From contig NZ_CP136709.1 of assembly GCF_032926325.1 (NCBI RefSeq), forward strand, positions 2,698,501 through 2,762,500: DNA of 64,000 bases. The letters are read 5' to 3'. The notes under the pieces are model-generated. The model was not told the DNA's origin and did no database searches. It was given only the letters and a program-made list of their open reading frames with translations. The position numbers were made by a program, and so were the translations under genes. The number at the start of each line of letters is the position of its first letter. Positions within the stretch are counted from its first letter, which is position 1. Positions 26,573 to 35,074 of this stretch are shown piece after piece. Source of the DNA: Aestuariibaculum lutulentum (GTDB taxonomy: Bacteria; Bacteroidota; Bacteroidia; Flavobacteriales; Flavobacteriaceae).

Positions 26573-27703
26573 ATGAAAACGAACAGCCTATTACTTTTCG
26601 TATCTTTTATATTAGTATTAACATTTTCCGCTTTTACAACATCTGATAAGGATGGTGAACGGGGGAAGTTTGTTGTGGTATTAGATGCAGGACATGGTGG
26701 TCACGATCCTGGTAATATGGGGAATGGATACAAGGAAAAGGATATTGCATTAAAAATTGTTCTGGAAGTCGGGAGGATGATTGAAAAAAATCCGGACATT
26801 AAAGTGGTGTATACACGTAAGTCTGATGTGTTTGTAGACTTGTTTGTTCGAGGGCAAATAGCCAATAAAGCCAATGCAGATTTGTTTGTGTCGGTGCATT
26901 GTAATGCGCATCATTCGTCGGCGCACGGAACGGAAACATTTGTTTTAGGAACCCATAGAAATCAAACCAATTTTGAAGTGGCTAAAAAGGAGAACTCGGT
27001 AATCTTCTTAGAGAGTGATTACGAGAAGAAATATGCTGGTTTCGATCCTAATTCACCGGAATCTGTTATGAGTATTTTGTTTAGTCAGGAGGAATATTTA
27101 GATCAGAGTATTCAGTTGGCCAGTTTAATTCAGAAGAAATTCACAAATAGATTAAAAAGAAATAACCGAGGTGTAAAGCAAGCAGGATTTATTGTTTTGC
27201 ATCAAACGGTAATGCCAAGTGTGCTTATTGAAACAGGGTTTTTAACCTATAAGGAAGAAGGAGGTTATTTAAATTCTTCCAAAGGTCAGCGAGAAATGTC
27301 TACAGCAGTTGCCGATGCTATTTTAGAATACAAGCATATTCTTGACGGTAATATAGGTGAATATGCCTTTATTGAAGAATCAGCAACTAATGAAGAAGAG
27401 GAAACCCCAACTCAGGTTGTGGCAGAGGATATTCATGACGATATCACATTTAAAATACAAATCGCAGCAAGTTCTAAAGCATTAGAACCAAAACCTTATA
27501 ACTTTAAAGGTCTCGATGAAATTTCAAGAGTTAAGGAAGGGAGTCTGTATAAATATTTTTACGCCAGCACGTCTGATTATAATCAAATAAAGCAAAAAGA
27601 AGAAGTAGCAAAGCAAAAGGGGTATAAGTCCAGTTTTATTGTTGCTTTTAAAGATGGTAAAAAAATAAGCCTTGCCGAGGCGTTAAAAACAACTGCTAAT
27701 TAA
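26573..27703 (+). CDS. N-acetylmuramoyl-L-alanine amidase
   Basis: A zinc amidase (Amidase_3) that cleaves the MurNAc-L-Ala bond of peptidoglycan. The signal peptide is MKTNSLLLFVSFILVLTF. Motifs are LDAGHGGHDPGN with the first Zn His, the Glu in YKEKDIALK, the second His in FVSVHCNAHHSS, and the catalytic Glu in VLIETGFLT. The C-terminal 100 residues (about 275-376) are acidic and then look like a SPOR-type or similar repeat (FKIQIAASSKALEPKPYNF). The ATG at 26573 is preferred to the one at 26561 because it puts Lys at position 2. It is followed by the MCE gene. Confidence 0.9.
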   Translation: MKTNSLLLFVSFILVLTFSAFTTSDKDGERGKFVVVLDAGHGGHDPGNMGNGYKEKDIALKIVLEVGRMIEKNPDIKVVYTRKSDVFVDLFVRGQIANKANADLFVSVHCNAHHSSAHGTETFVLGTHRNQTNFEVAKKENSVIFLESDYEKKYAGFDPNSPESVMSILFSQEEYLDQSIQLASLIQKKFTNRLKRNNRGVKQAGFIVLHQTVMPSVLIETGFLTYKEEGGYLNSSKGQREMSTAVADAILEYKHILDGNIGEYAFIEESATNEEEETPTQVVAEDIHDDITFKIQIAASSKALEPKPYNFKGLDEISRVKEGSLYKYFYASTSDYNQIKQKEEVAKQKGYKSSFIVAFKDGKKISLAEALKTTAN

Positions 27704-27726
27704 AAGCGTTCTTTTTAAATTTATTT

Positions 27727-27734
27727 TAAATTTG
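27727..27734 (+). promoter_or_regulatory. Candidate -7 box before the MCE gene
   Basis: TAAATTTG is a perfect TAnnTTTG match 20 nt before the TTG start at 27754. No TTG lies at the -33 distance. It may give the MCE and Fe-S genes a promoter independent of the amidase. Confidence 0.4.
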
Positions 27735-27753
27735 TGCAACTAAATCATATACT

Positions 27754-28686
27754 TTGAAAATATCAAGAGAAGTTAAAACAGGCTTATTAGTAGTATTAGG
27801 AATTGTTCTTTTTGTTTTTGGTTACAACTACCTAAAAGGACGAAATTTACTGGAAGCAGAAGATCTTTATTATACAGATTTCGATTATAACGCATTAACC
27901 AAATCTTCAATAGTAACGGTGAAAGGAAATACTGTTGGGAAAGTTCAGGATATCTCTTACGATTACGAAACCGGAAAAACCCATATAGCTTTTACTGTTA
28001 ACCCGAATTTAAGATTTTCAAAGAATTCAACAATTCGAATGTATGAAACTGGCTTAATGGGCGGCAACGGATTAGCTATTTTAGTTAGCGAAGAAGGCGA
28101 GCAGGCAAAACCAGGTGATAAATTAAAGTCTGAAGTTGAAATGGGACTGGTAACCAGTTTGTCGAAAAACTTTTCTGGTTTGAGTATGGATTTGAATTCA
28201 GCATTGGAATCTGCCGATTCTTTAATTGTTAGTTTGAATAAGGTGGTTAACGACCAGTCTGAACAAGGTTTAAGACATACCGTTGCACAGCTGAATGAAA
28301 CTTTAAAAGCTTTCGAAGCAACCTCGTTACATATTAATGGGTATTTAGTAGATAATAAACAAACCATCGAAGCTACTTTAAGTAATTTTAAATCGTCTAG
28401 TGAAGATTTATCTGTGATGATGGCCGATTTGAAAGAGGCTGATATGGGGGCAACCATAGCGTCGTTAAATAAAACTTTAGAGAGTCTTCAAAGTGTATTG
28501 GCTTCTGTAGATCAGGGGGAAGGAACGCTTGGAAAATTGCTGAAAGACGAAGGTTTATACAATAACATAGAAGGAGCAACCAAAGAAATGGAAGAGTTGC
28601 TTAGAGATATTAAACTACACCCAAAACGTTATTTCAGAATTTTATCGAAAAAGGAAATTCCGTATACCAACGAAGAAACTAACTAA
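27754..28686 (+). CDS. MlaD/MCE-family lipid transport protein
   Basis: A 310-residue protein with one N-terminal membrane anchor (about residues 8-26, after MKISREVKTG) and an MCE domain at about 36-120 (SIVTVKGNTVGKVQDISYD, GLMGGNGLAILV). The remaining 180 residues are mostly helical with heptad-like patterns. MCE proteins bind phospholipids and move them between membranes with an MlaFE-type ABC transporter, which is not adjacent here. It starts with TTG at 27754. The Fe-S gene follows after 6 nt, so it is co-transcribed with it. Confidence 0.88.
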   Translation: MKISREVKTGLLVVLGIVLFVFGYNYLKGRNLLEAEDLYYTDFDYNALTKSSIVTVKGNTVGKVQDISYDYETGKTHIAFTVNPNLRFSKNSTIRMYETGLMGGNGLAILVSEEGEQAKPGDKLKSEVEMGLVTSLSKNFSGLSMDLNSALESADSLIVSLNKVVNDQSEQGLRHTVAQLNETLKAFEATSLHINGYLVDNKQTIEATLSNFKSSSEDLSVMMADLKEADMGATIASLNKTLESLQSVLASVDQGEGTLGKLLKDEGLYNNIEGATKEMEELLRDIKLHPKRYFRILSKKEIPYTNEETN

Positions 28687-28692
28687 TTACCA

Positions 28693-30000
28693 ATGGAATA
28701 CTTGCCAAATGTACTTTTTGCTATCATATTAGCTGCGGGTATTGGCTATTTTGCTAAAAATGTAAAGAAGCTAATACGTAATATAAAATTAGGACGCGAT
28801 GTCGACGTAAGCGATAGTAAGTCTGAACGTTTTAAAAACATGGCCATGATTGCCTTGGGGCAAAGTAAAATGGTACGCAGGCCGGTAGCGGGTATTTTGC
28901 ATATTATTGTGTATTTGGGCTTCATTATCATCAATATTGAAGTTTTAGAGATTATCATTGATGGGTTATTTGGAACGCATCGTATATTTTCAGGAATCGG
29001 AGCCACTTACGGATTTTTAATCGGTGCTTTTGAGGTTTTAGCATTATTAGTATTCATATCGGTAACGGTATTCTGGATTCGTAGAAATATTATTAAACTG
29101 AAACGTTTCTGGAAAGCCGAAATGACCAGTTGGCCTAAAAACGATGGTAATTTCATTTTGTATTTCGAAATGGTATTAATGACCTTGTTTTTGGTTATGA
29201 ATGCTACCGATGTGCATTTTCAGGCTATGAACTCAGGAAATGTCATCAGTCAGTTTATAGCTCCTTGGTTTGGCGGATTATCCGAAGGCGCGCTTCATGT
29301 TATAGAACGTGGTGCTTGGTGGCTTCACATTGTTGGGATTTTAGTTTTCCTAAACTACTTATACTTTTCAAAGCATTTACATATTCTTCTGGCGTTCCCA
29401 AATACGTATTACGGTAAGTTAGCGCCAAAAGGGCAATTGAATAATTTGGAATCTGTTACCAATGAAGTGAAAATGATGATGGATCCGAATGTCGATCCGT
29501 TTGCAGCACCTGCAGAAGGAGCTGAAGCGGCGATGCCGGAGAAATTCGGAGCCAGTGATGTTCAGGATTTAAGTTGGGTACAGTTATTAAATGCCTATAC
29601 CTGTACCGAGTGTGGTCGATGTACAAGCGAGTGTCCCGCAAACCTAACAGGAAAGAAATTATCGCCACGCAAAATCATGATGGATACCCGCGACCGTTTA
29701 GAGGAAGTAGGAAAAAATATTGATACCAATAATGGTGAATTTAAAGATGACGGCAAGCAATTATTAGGTGATTATATTTCAACCGAAGAATTGTGGGCGT
29801 GTACAACATGTAATGCCTGTGTTGAAGCCTGTCCGGTAAGCATCGATCCGTTGTCAATAATTTTAGAAATGCGTCGTTATTTAGTAATGGAGCAAAGTGC
29901 TGCACCAACCGAGTTAAACAACATGATGACCAATATAGAAAATAATGGTGCACCATGGCCATATAGCCAAATGGACCGTTTAAATTGGAAAGACGAATAG
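28693..30000 (+). CDS. Membrane-bound [4Fe-4S] oxidoreductase subunit
   Basis: A 435-residue protein. The N-terminal 240 residues contain about five membrane segments with several histidines (HIIVYLGF, HVIERGAWWLHIVGI), resembling the NarI/HdrE cytochrome b-type module. The C-terminal part holds two [4Fe-4S] motifs: CTECGRCTSECP near 302 and CTTCNACVEACP near 374. With the CCG-domain protein at 30414 it would form an HdrED/GlpC-like complex passing electrons between quinone and an unknown partner. The two subunits are separated by a small secreted-protein gene. Heme binding is inferred, not proven. Confidence 0.82.
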   Translation: MEYLPNVLFAIILAAGIGYFAKNVKKLIRNIKLGRDVDVSDSKSERFKNMAMIALGQSKMVRRPVAGILHIIVYLGFIIINIEVLEIIIDGLFGTHRIFSGIGATYGFLIGAFEVLALLVFISVTVFWIRRNIIKLKRFWKAEMTSWPKNDGNFILYFEMVLMTLFLVMNATDVHFQAMNSGNVISQFIAPWFGGLSEGALHVIERGAWWLHIVGILVFLNYLYFSKHLHILLAFPNTYYGKLAPKGQLNNLESVTNEVKMMMDPNVDPFAAPAEGAEAAMPEKFGASDVQDLSWVQLLNAYTCTECGRCTSECPANLTGKKLSPRKIMMDTRDRLEEVGKNIDTNNGEFKDDGKQLLGDYISTEELWACTTCNACVEACPVSIDPLSIILEMRRYLVMEQSAAPTELNNMMTNIENNGAPWPYSQMDRLNWKDE

Positions 30001-30008
30001 ATGAACAC

Positions 30009-30383
30009 ATGAAATATTCAACCGCCATATTAACGTTTGTTTTTATGTTTTCATTGAAAAACGTTTCTGCACAGGTTGGATATCAGAAGGATTCTTTACA
30101 AATTAAGGTATATACAGAGGTCGAATATCAGAATTATTGGGCTCAGGATATAAGAGTGAAAAAGGTATTTTGTGATTATTGCACAGAATTTCAAAAGGAA
30201 CAAATAGGCAACGAGGCGCTTAGGCGAACTTACTTCGTTAGAAACGATAAGAAATTCAGAATGCCAACGGGTGTTTTTCGTCACGCGCTTTACATAAGAA
30301 TTGCAAAAAGAGATTTTGCAAGATTACGAGAAGATAATATGATGCAGGATTCTGTTTTAACGATAAACGAACAACAAAACTAA
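30009..30383 (+). CDS. Small secreted protein of unknown function
   Basis: A 124-residue protein with a signal peptide (MKYSTAILTFVFMFSLKNVSAQ). I do not recognise the family. The mature part is about 100 residues, rich in Lys/Arg/Tyr, with a C-x-x-C pair (FCDYCTEF). The start is taken at the ATG at 30009; the frame is open from 29985, but that would overlap the upstream gene and bury the signal peptide. It sits between the two Fe-S oxidoreductase subunits with gaps of 8 and 30 nt, so it is expressed with them. It may serve the complex on the periplasmic side. Confidence 0.7.
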   Translation: MKYSTAILTFVFMFSLKNVSAQVGYQKDSLQIKVYTEVEYQNYWAQDIRVKKVFCDYCTEFQKEQIGNEALRRTYFVRNDKKFRMPTGVFRHALYIRIAKRDFARLREDNMMQDSVLTINEQQN

Positions 30384-30413
30384 AGACATAATCTTTATTA
30401 AAAAGAATAACTA

Positions 30414-31208
30414 ATGAGCGAAGTACTTAAGGTGCCAACCATGGCAGAATGTATGGCGGAAGGTAGACAACCTGAAATTTTATTTTGGGTAGGTTCAGCT
30501 GGGAGTTATGACGATAGGGCTAAAAAAATAACCAGAGCATTCGTTAAAATTCTTAATAAAGCCAATGTTGATTTTGCAGTATTAGGAACCGAGGAAAGTT
30601 GTACAGGAGATGTGGCTAAGCGGGCCGGAAATGAGTTTTTATTCCAAATGCAGGCAGTGACCAACATCGAAATTTTAAATGCCTACGAAGTTAAGCGCAT
30701 TGTAACAGCGTGTCCGCATTCATATAATACTTTAAAAAATGAATATCCTCAGTTAGGTGGAACTTATGAAGTGTTGCATCATACCCAATTTATAAATGAA
30801 CTTATAACTTTAGGGCGCTTAAAGGTTGAACGCGAAAACACCTTTAAAGGTAAGCGCATCACATTTCACGATCCTTGCTACTTAGGTCGTGCTAATGATG
30901 TGTATGAAGCGCCAAGAGCCCTGCTACAAACTTTAGGTGTAGAATTGGTAGAAATGAAACGCCACCGTAAAACGGCATTATGTTGTGGAGCAGGAGGAGC
31001 ACAAATGTTTAAAGAACCTGAAAAAGGCGATAAAGATATTAACGTTTTAAGAACTGAAGATGCTCTTGAAACCAACCCTAATATTATTGCTACCGGTTGT
31101 CCGTATTGTAATACTATGATGACCGACGGTGTTAAAGTAAAGGAAAAAGAAGCCGAGATATCGGTATTAGATGTGGCAGAATTAATTGCCAATGCACAAG
31201 GAGAATAA
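30414..31208 (+). CDS. CCG-domain (Fe-S)-binding protein, HdrB/GlpC-like
   Basis: A 264-residue cytoplasmic protein with two cysteine-rich CCG modules: ACPHSYNTLKNEYP with FHDPCYLGR and LCCGAGGAQMF, and TGCPYCNTMMTD near 230. Such domains bind an unusual [4Fe-4S] cluster in heterodisulfide reductase, GlpC and lactate-utilisation proteins. With the membrane subunit at 28693 it is the probable catalytic or electron-entry subunit. The natural substrate in Bacteroidota is unknown. The next gene starts 45 nt later. Confidence 0.85.
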   Translation: MSEVLKVPTMAECMAEGRQPEILFWVGSAGSYDDRAKKITRAFVKILNKANVDFAVLGTEESCTGDVAKRAGNEFLFQMQAVTNIEILNAYEVKRIVTACPHSYNTLKNEYPQLGGTYEVLHHTQFINELITLGRLKVERENTFKGKRITFHDPCYLGRANDVYEAPRALLQTLGVELVEMKRHRKTALCCGAGGAQMFKEPEKGDKDINVLRTEDALETNPNIIATGCPYCNTMMTDGVKVKEKEAEISVLDVAELIANAQGE

Positions 31209-31253
31209 AAATATGTAAGCTGAGCGCAGGCTAAGCGTCTTAAAAAGAAAAAA

Positions 31254-31739
31254 ATGCTAGTAGATTTTAATACATTACCAGAAGAATCCCGAGTTTGGAT
31301 ATATCAGGCTAATCGTTCGTTTACCGACGAGGAGGTTTCAGAAATAGAAGAAAAATTAAATGTATTCTTAGAGAACTGGACTGCTCATGGCAGTGATTTA
31401 AATGCCGGCTATCTTATAAAATACAAACGCTTTATCATTATAGGTTTAAATCAGAATTTAAATAAAGCGACTGGCTGCTCAATTGATGCATCGGTTCGTT
31501 TTATTCAGGAGTTAGAACAAGATTATAAAGTCGATTTGATGGATAAGATGAACGTGTCCTATAAGCAAGGTGAATATATTGCTTATAAATCGCTTACCGA
31601 TTTTAAACAGATGGCTAAAGATAAAGCGGTGTCTAAAAATACCATAGTTTTCAATAATCTGGTAGCAAATATTGCCGATTTTAATGAAAACTGGGAAGTG
31701 CCTGCAAGCGAAAGCTGGCATAGCCGTTTTTTAAAATAA
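31254..31739 (+). CDS. Conserved flavobacterial protein of unknown function
   Basis: A 161-residue cytoplasmic protein without signal peptide or membrane segment. I recognise the type (FNTLPEESRVWIYQANR at the start) from flavobacterial genomes, where it is sometimes labelled 'ABC transporter ATPase'. No Walker A, signature or Walker B motif is present, so that name is wrong. The pattern of alternating strands and helices suggests a compact alpha/beta fold. It follows the Fe-S genes and precedes a hairpin, so it is probably the last gene of that unit. Confidence 0.75.
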   Translation: MLVDFNTLPEESRVWIYQANRSFTDEEVSEIEEKLNVFLENWTAHGSDLNAGYLIKYKRFIIIGLNQNLNKATGCSIDASVRFIQELEQDYKVDLMDKMNVSYKQGEYIAYKSLTDFKQMAKDKAVSKNTIVFNNLVANIADFNENWEVPASESWHSRFLK

Positions 31740-31800
31740 TTCTAAATTAACACTTGCTGTAATATATTGCTTTTAGTAGCGTTTATAAATGTAACTTAGG

Positions 31801-31833
31801 TTACAGTTTATTAGAGATGTAAACTGTAATTTC
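31801..31833 (+). terminator. Hairpin after the Fe-S operon
   Basis: A perfect 10-bp stem, TTACAGTTTA at 31801-31810 with TAAACTGTAA at 31820-31829, has a 9-nt loop and is followed by a T-rich stretch. It lies between the unknown gene and the thioredoxin-like gene. It could be a terminator or, being 27 nt before the next ATG, an operator. Confidence 0.5.
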
Positions 31834-31856
31834 ATCTTCTCTCAAATAACATACTA

Positions 31857-32297
31857 ATGAAAAAAGTATTTATAGCAAGTGTTTTTTTTATAGCATTTGG
31901 TTTTAGTGGTTTTGCTCAAGATTGGTTTACTAATTTTGATAAGGCCAAACAAGAAGCATCTCAATCACATCACAATATTATATTGGTTTTTCAGGGCTCC
32001 GATTGGTGTACACCTTGTATTAAACTGGATAAGGAAATCTGGAGTACCGCAGAATTTCAGGAATTAGCCAAAGACCATTTTGTGATGATGCAGGCCGATT
32101 TTCCAAGGAAAAAAGCCAATAAATTACCCGAAGATATAGCGGAACAAAATGGCATGCTTGCTGAAAAATACAATAAGCAAGGGTATTTCCCTTTTGTAGT
32201 CGTGTTAAACCCAGAAGGAAAAGTTTTGGGTAATGCAGGTTACGAAAAAATGTCTCCAACTGAGTATTACAAAAAATTAGCGTCTTTTGAAAAGTAA
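31857..32297 (+). CDS. Secreted thioredoxin-like protein
   Basis: A 146-residue exported thioredoxin-fold protein. The signal peptide ends at GFAQ (residues 18-21). The active site is C51-T-P-C54 in GSDWCTPCIKLD, and the cis-Pro loop is YFPFVVVLNPEG near 113. It belongs to the Thioredoxin_7 type and should act on disulfides in the periplasm. Its stop overlaps the TTG start of the ApbE gene by 11 nt. It is the first gene of a four-gene unit with ApbE, DUF4266 and DUF3570. Confidence 0.9.
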   Translation: MKKVFIASVFFIAFGFSGFAQDWFTNFDKAKQEASQSHHNIILVFQGSDWCTPCIKLDKEIWSTAEFQELAKDHFVMMQADFPRKKANKLPEDIAEQNGMLAEKYNKQGYFPFVVVLNPEGKVLGNAGYEKMSPTEYYKKLASFEK

Positions 32298-33279
32298 AAT
32301 CGGCATCGGTTTTATGCTTATGTTTTTCATGAATACATTCTGTTATGCGCAGCATGTGTATCAAAGAACACTAAAGTTAATGGGAAGTCGTTTCGATATC
32401 TCGGTGGTAGCGAATAGCCAGCAAGAGGGCGACACTTATATAGATTTAGCTGTTAATGAGATTTCCAGAATTGAAAAGCTTATTTCTTCATGGGATGCCA
32501 ATTCTCAAACTTCAGAAATTATTAAAAACGCCGGAATTCAACCGGTTGAAGTTGATGATGAATTGTTTCAACTTATAAAACGTGCTCTTAAAATTTCAGA
32601 TTTAACTAATGGGGCTTTCGATATTAGTTATGCATCCATGGATAAAATCTGGAAGTTCGATGGGAGCATGACAGAGATGCCTTCCGCGGAAGCGATAAAA
32701 CAATCGGTAGCTAAAGTAGGGTATAAAAATATTATTTTGAACGAGGCTGATCATTCTGTGTTTTTAAAAAATAAAGGAATGAAAATTGGCTTTGGAGCCA
32801 TTGGTAAAGGTTATGCAGCAGATAAAGCCAAAGCGCTTCTAATGAATAAAGGCGTTACGGCAGGAATTATTAATGCTTCCGGCGATTTGAATGCCTGGGG
32901 AACACAACCGGATGGTAAAGACTGGATGGTCGCGATTGTTAATCCTTTGAATAAAGGTAAAGTGTTTTCCTGGTTACCAGTACATAATAGTGCCGTGGTG
33001 ACTTCAGGAAATTATGAAAAGTATGTAAGCTTCAATAACACGTTGTATACCCATATTATAGATCCCAGAACAGGATATCCGAGTACGGGGATTTTGAGTG
33101 TAAGTATCTTTACCGCGAACGCCGAATTAGCAGATGCCTTGGCGACTTCGGTTTTTGTTATGGGTGTTGATGTAGGACTTGATTTTGTGAATCAACTAAA
33201 AGGAGTGGAGTGTATTATTGTCGATAAGGATAATAAACTCATAACCTCAAAAAATATTAATTTAAAGCAAACCCAATAA
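32287..33279 (+). CDS. apbE: FAD:protein FMN transferase ApbE
   Basis: A 330-residue exported ApbE, which transfers FMN from FAD onto Ser/Thr of target proteins outside the cytoplasm. A signal peptide (FMLMFFMNTFCYAQ) is followed by MGSRFDISVVA, GAIGKGYAADKAKALL near 177, INASGDLNAWG near 197, HIIDPRTGYPSTG near 257 and the metal-binding ADALATSVFVMG near 285. It starts with TTG at 32287, inside the end of the thioredoxin-like gene, suggesting coupled translation. DUF4266 follows after 1 nt. The likely flavin acceptor is the DUF3570 protein downstream. Confidence 0.93.
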   Translation: MKSKIGIGFMLMFFMNTFCYAQHVYQRTLKLMGSRFDISVVANSQQEGDTYIDLAVNEISRIEKLISSWDANSQTSEIIKNAGIQPVEVDDELFQLIKRALKISDLTNGAFDISYASMDKIWKFDGSMTEMPSAEAIKQSVAKVGYKNIILNEADHSVFLKNKGMKIGFGAIGKGYAADKAKALLMNKGVTAGIINASGDLNAWGTQPDGKDWMVAIVNPLNKGKVFSWLPVHNSAVVTSGNYEKYVSFNNTLYTHIIDPRTGYPSTGILSVSIFTANAELADALATSVFVMGVDVGLDFVNQLKGVECIIVDKDNKLITSKNINLKQTQ

Positions 33280-33280
33280 T

Positions 33281-33490
33281 ATGAAATTCCTATTAATACT
33301 CGTTGTTATGGGCGTGACGTTTACCTCGTGTACGGTGGTGAAGGAATACGAAAAGGTGAATTTAAACGATCCCGATATGGTTTTGTCAAAAAAGCTGTCA
33401 GATCGTTTTATAACAAATTTTCAGGTCTATCGTGAGGCAGCTTCGGGTGCTAACGGGGGAAAGTCTGGAGGAGGATGTGGTTGTAACTAA
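33281..33490 (+). CDS. DUF4266 small lipoprotein
   Basis: A 69-residue lipoprotein. The lipobox TFTSC puts the lipidated Cys at position 17. The short mature part has VNLNDPDMVLSKKLSDRF and ends in the Gly/Cys-rich SGGGCGCN, typical of DUF4266 as I know it. Function unknown. The two C-terminal cysteines could bind metal or be oxidised by the thioredoxin-like partner, which is inference. It lies 1 nt after apbE and 12 nt before the DUF3570 gene, an association that recurs in other bacteria. Confidence 0.85.
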   Translation: MKFLLILVVMGVTFTSCTVVKEYEKVNLNDPDMVLSKKLSDRFITNFQVYREAASGANGGKSGGGCGCN

Positions 33491-33502
33491 AGGAATAAGA
33501 AG

Positions 33503-34951
33503 ATGAAAAAGATATTAGTTATAGCCGTATTTTGTTTTGCAGTAAATGCTTTTGCTCAAGACTCCACAGCGGTTTATAAAAAGCGTGTTTTAGAATCGAC
33601 CGAAGTTGATTTTTTAACGAGTTATTATACTCAGGATGGAAACAATGCCTCGGTTACCGGTGGTATTGGAACGGAGAAATTAACCGATTTTACACCAACT
33701 ATTGTGGTAAGTGTGCCTTTAAACGCAGACGATGTTTTAACTGTTGATGCCGGTATTTCGGCGTATTCTTCAGCGTCATCGAGTAATTTGAATCCTTTTG
33801 ACAGTAGTTCGGGGGCTTCAGCAGGAGGAGGAGATGATCTTGAAGATGATGATGTTTTCAATACAAATGGGCCTATTGGTTCTCCTTGGGTGGCCTCGTC
33901 AGGAGCTTCACAAAGTGATGTGTGGGGGAGTGTAACGGTAGATTATAGCCATAGTTCGGATGATAGAAATACTATTTTAAACGTAGACGCTTCCTTTGCA
34001 TCAGAGTTCGATTATTCTTCTATTGGTTTTGGAGGTGGCATTACTAAATTATTTAATGATAAAAATACAACCCTAAACGTTAGTGGGAAGGTGTATTTAG
34101 ATTCCTGGAGACCACGATATCCAACAGAGTTAGATTCTTACTATGAGGTTAATGGAAATTTAAACAATGGTTTTTTTCAAAATGTACCTATATATGATCA
34201 GCTAGGAAACGAAATAAACAAAAATGGAGTTGGTGCTTGGAAACCAGTTATGTCACCGTTTATTGAAGATAAATCAAGAAATTCATATTCGGTTTCGGTA
34301 AGTTTTTCTCAAATATTGAGTAGAAATATGCAATTCTCATTGTTTTTTGATTTGGTACAGCAAAAAGGCTGGTTATCAAACCCGATGCAACGGGTCTATT
34401 TCGGTGATGTCGATAATTTCTATATGGGAAATCCGTCAAGTATTCCAAACTATACTTCTCCAACGAATAAAGATGTCTTTCAGTTAGCTGATGATATTGA
34501 ACGTCTTCCGGATAGCCGATTTAAAATTCCGGTAGGCATGCGTCTTAATTATTATTTAAATGAGATGTTTGTGTTGCGTACCTATTACCGATATTATTCA
34601 GATGATTGGGGCATTACCTCGCATACAGCCGAAGTAGAAGTGCCGATTAAGATTTCAAGTAAATTCACTTTGTATCCATCATATCGATATTATACACAAA
34701 CAGCTGCCGATTATTTTGCGCCTTATGAAATGAATTTGTCAACGAGCGAGTTTTATACTTCCGATTATGATTTATCGGAGTTTAATGCCAACCAATATGG
34801 TTTTGGGGTAAACTATACCGATATTTTTGCAAAAGCACATATTTGGAAGTTTGGTTTAAAGAGTATCGATTTAAAATACAATAATTATAAACGAAATACG
34901 GGATTGAAAGCTAATATTGTCTCGGCAGGGTTTAAATTTATTATGGATTAG
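33503..34951 (+). CDS. DUF3570 outer-membrane-type protein, candidate flavin acceptor
   Basis: A 482-residue exported protein with signal peptide ending at AFAQ (residues 16-19). Most of the mature protein is beta-rich with alternating polar and aromatic residues (YRYYSDDWGITSHTAEVEV, TLYPSYRYYTQ) and ends in GFKFIMD, consistent with a barrel. Near the N-terminus D100-S-S-S-G-A-S106 matches the ApbE flavinylation pattern DxxSGA[TS], and a second SSGAS at 132-136 lacks the Asp. With ApbE and DUF4266 encoded just upstream, covalent FMN attachment at Ser106 is plausible but untested. Last gene of the unit. Confidence 0.85.
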   Translation: MKKILVIAVFCFAVNAFAQDSTAVYKKRVLESTEVDFLTSYYTQDGNNASVTGGIGTEKLTDFTPTIVVSVPLNADDVLTVDAGISAYSSASSSNLNPFDSSSGASAGGGDDLEDDDVFNTNGPIGSPWVASSGASQSDVWGSVTVDYSHSSDDRNTILNVDASFASEFDYSSIGFGGGITKLFNDKNTTLNVSGKVYLDSWRPRYPTELDSYYEVNGNLNNGFFQNVPIYDQLGNEINKNGVGAWKPVMSPFIEDKSRNSYSVSVSFSQILSRNMQFSLFFDLVQQKGWLSNPMQRVYFGDVDNFYMGNPSSIPNYTSPTNKDVFQLADDIERLPDSRFKIPVGMRLNYYLNEMFVLRTYYRYYSDDWGITSHTAEVEVPIKISSKFTLYPSYRYYTQTAADYFAPYEMNLSTSEFYTSDYDLSEFNANQYGFGVNYTDIFAKAHIWKFGLKSIDLKYNNYKRNTGLKANIVSAGFKFIMD

Positions 34952-34960
34952 TCTGTATAT

Positions 34961-34996
34961 AAGCTTTTATAAATCTATATTAAAAAGCTTCGATTT
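34961..34996 (+). terminator. Possible terminator after the DUF3570 gene
   Basis: An 8-bp stem (AAGCTTTT at 34961-34968 with AAAAGCTT at 34983-34990) has a 14-nt loop and a short T-containing tail. Weak support. Confidence 0.35.
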
Positions 34997-35074
34997 TACT
35001 ACTAAAAGTGTTATTTTGGCATGATTATTACGGCATATTAATGCAAGTAATAACATCTAAATTAATCCACTTTT

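Noticed and set aside
27963..28457. 164-residue minus-strand open frame
   Set aside because: It is a shadow of the MCE gene on the other strand; Ser/Lys-rich translation with no motif.
31254..31739. Calling this gene an ABC transporter ATPase
   Set aside because: No Walker A, Walker B or signature motif is present, so the name sometimes given to relatives is not supported.
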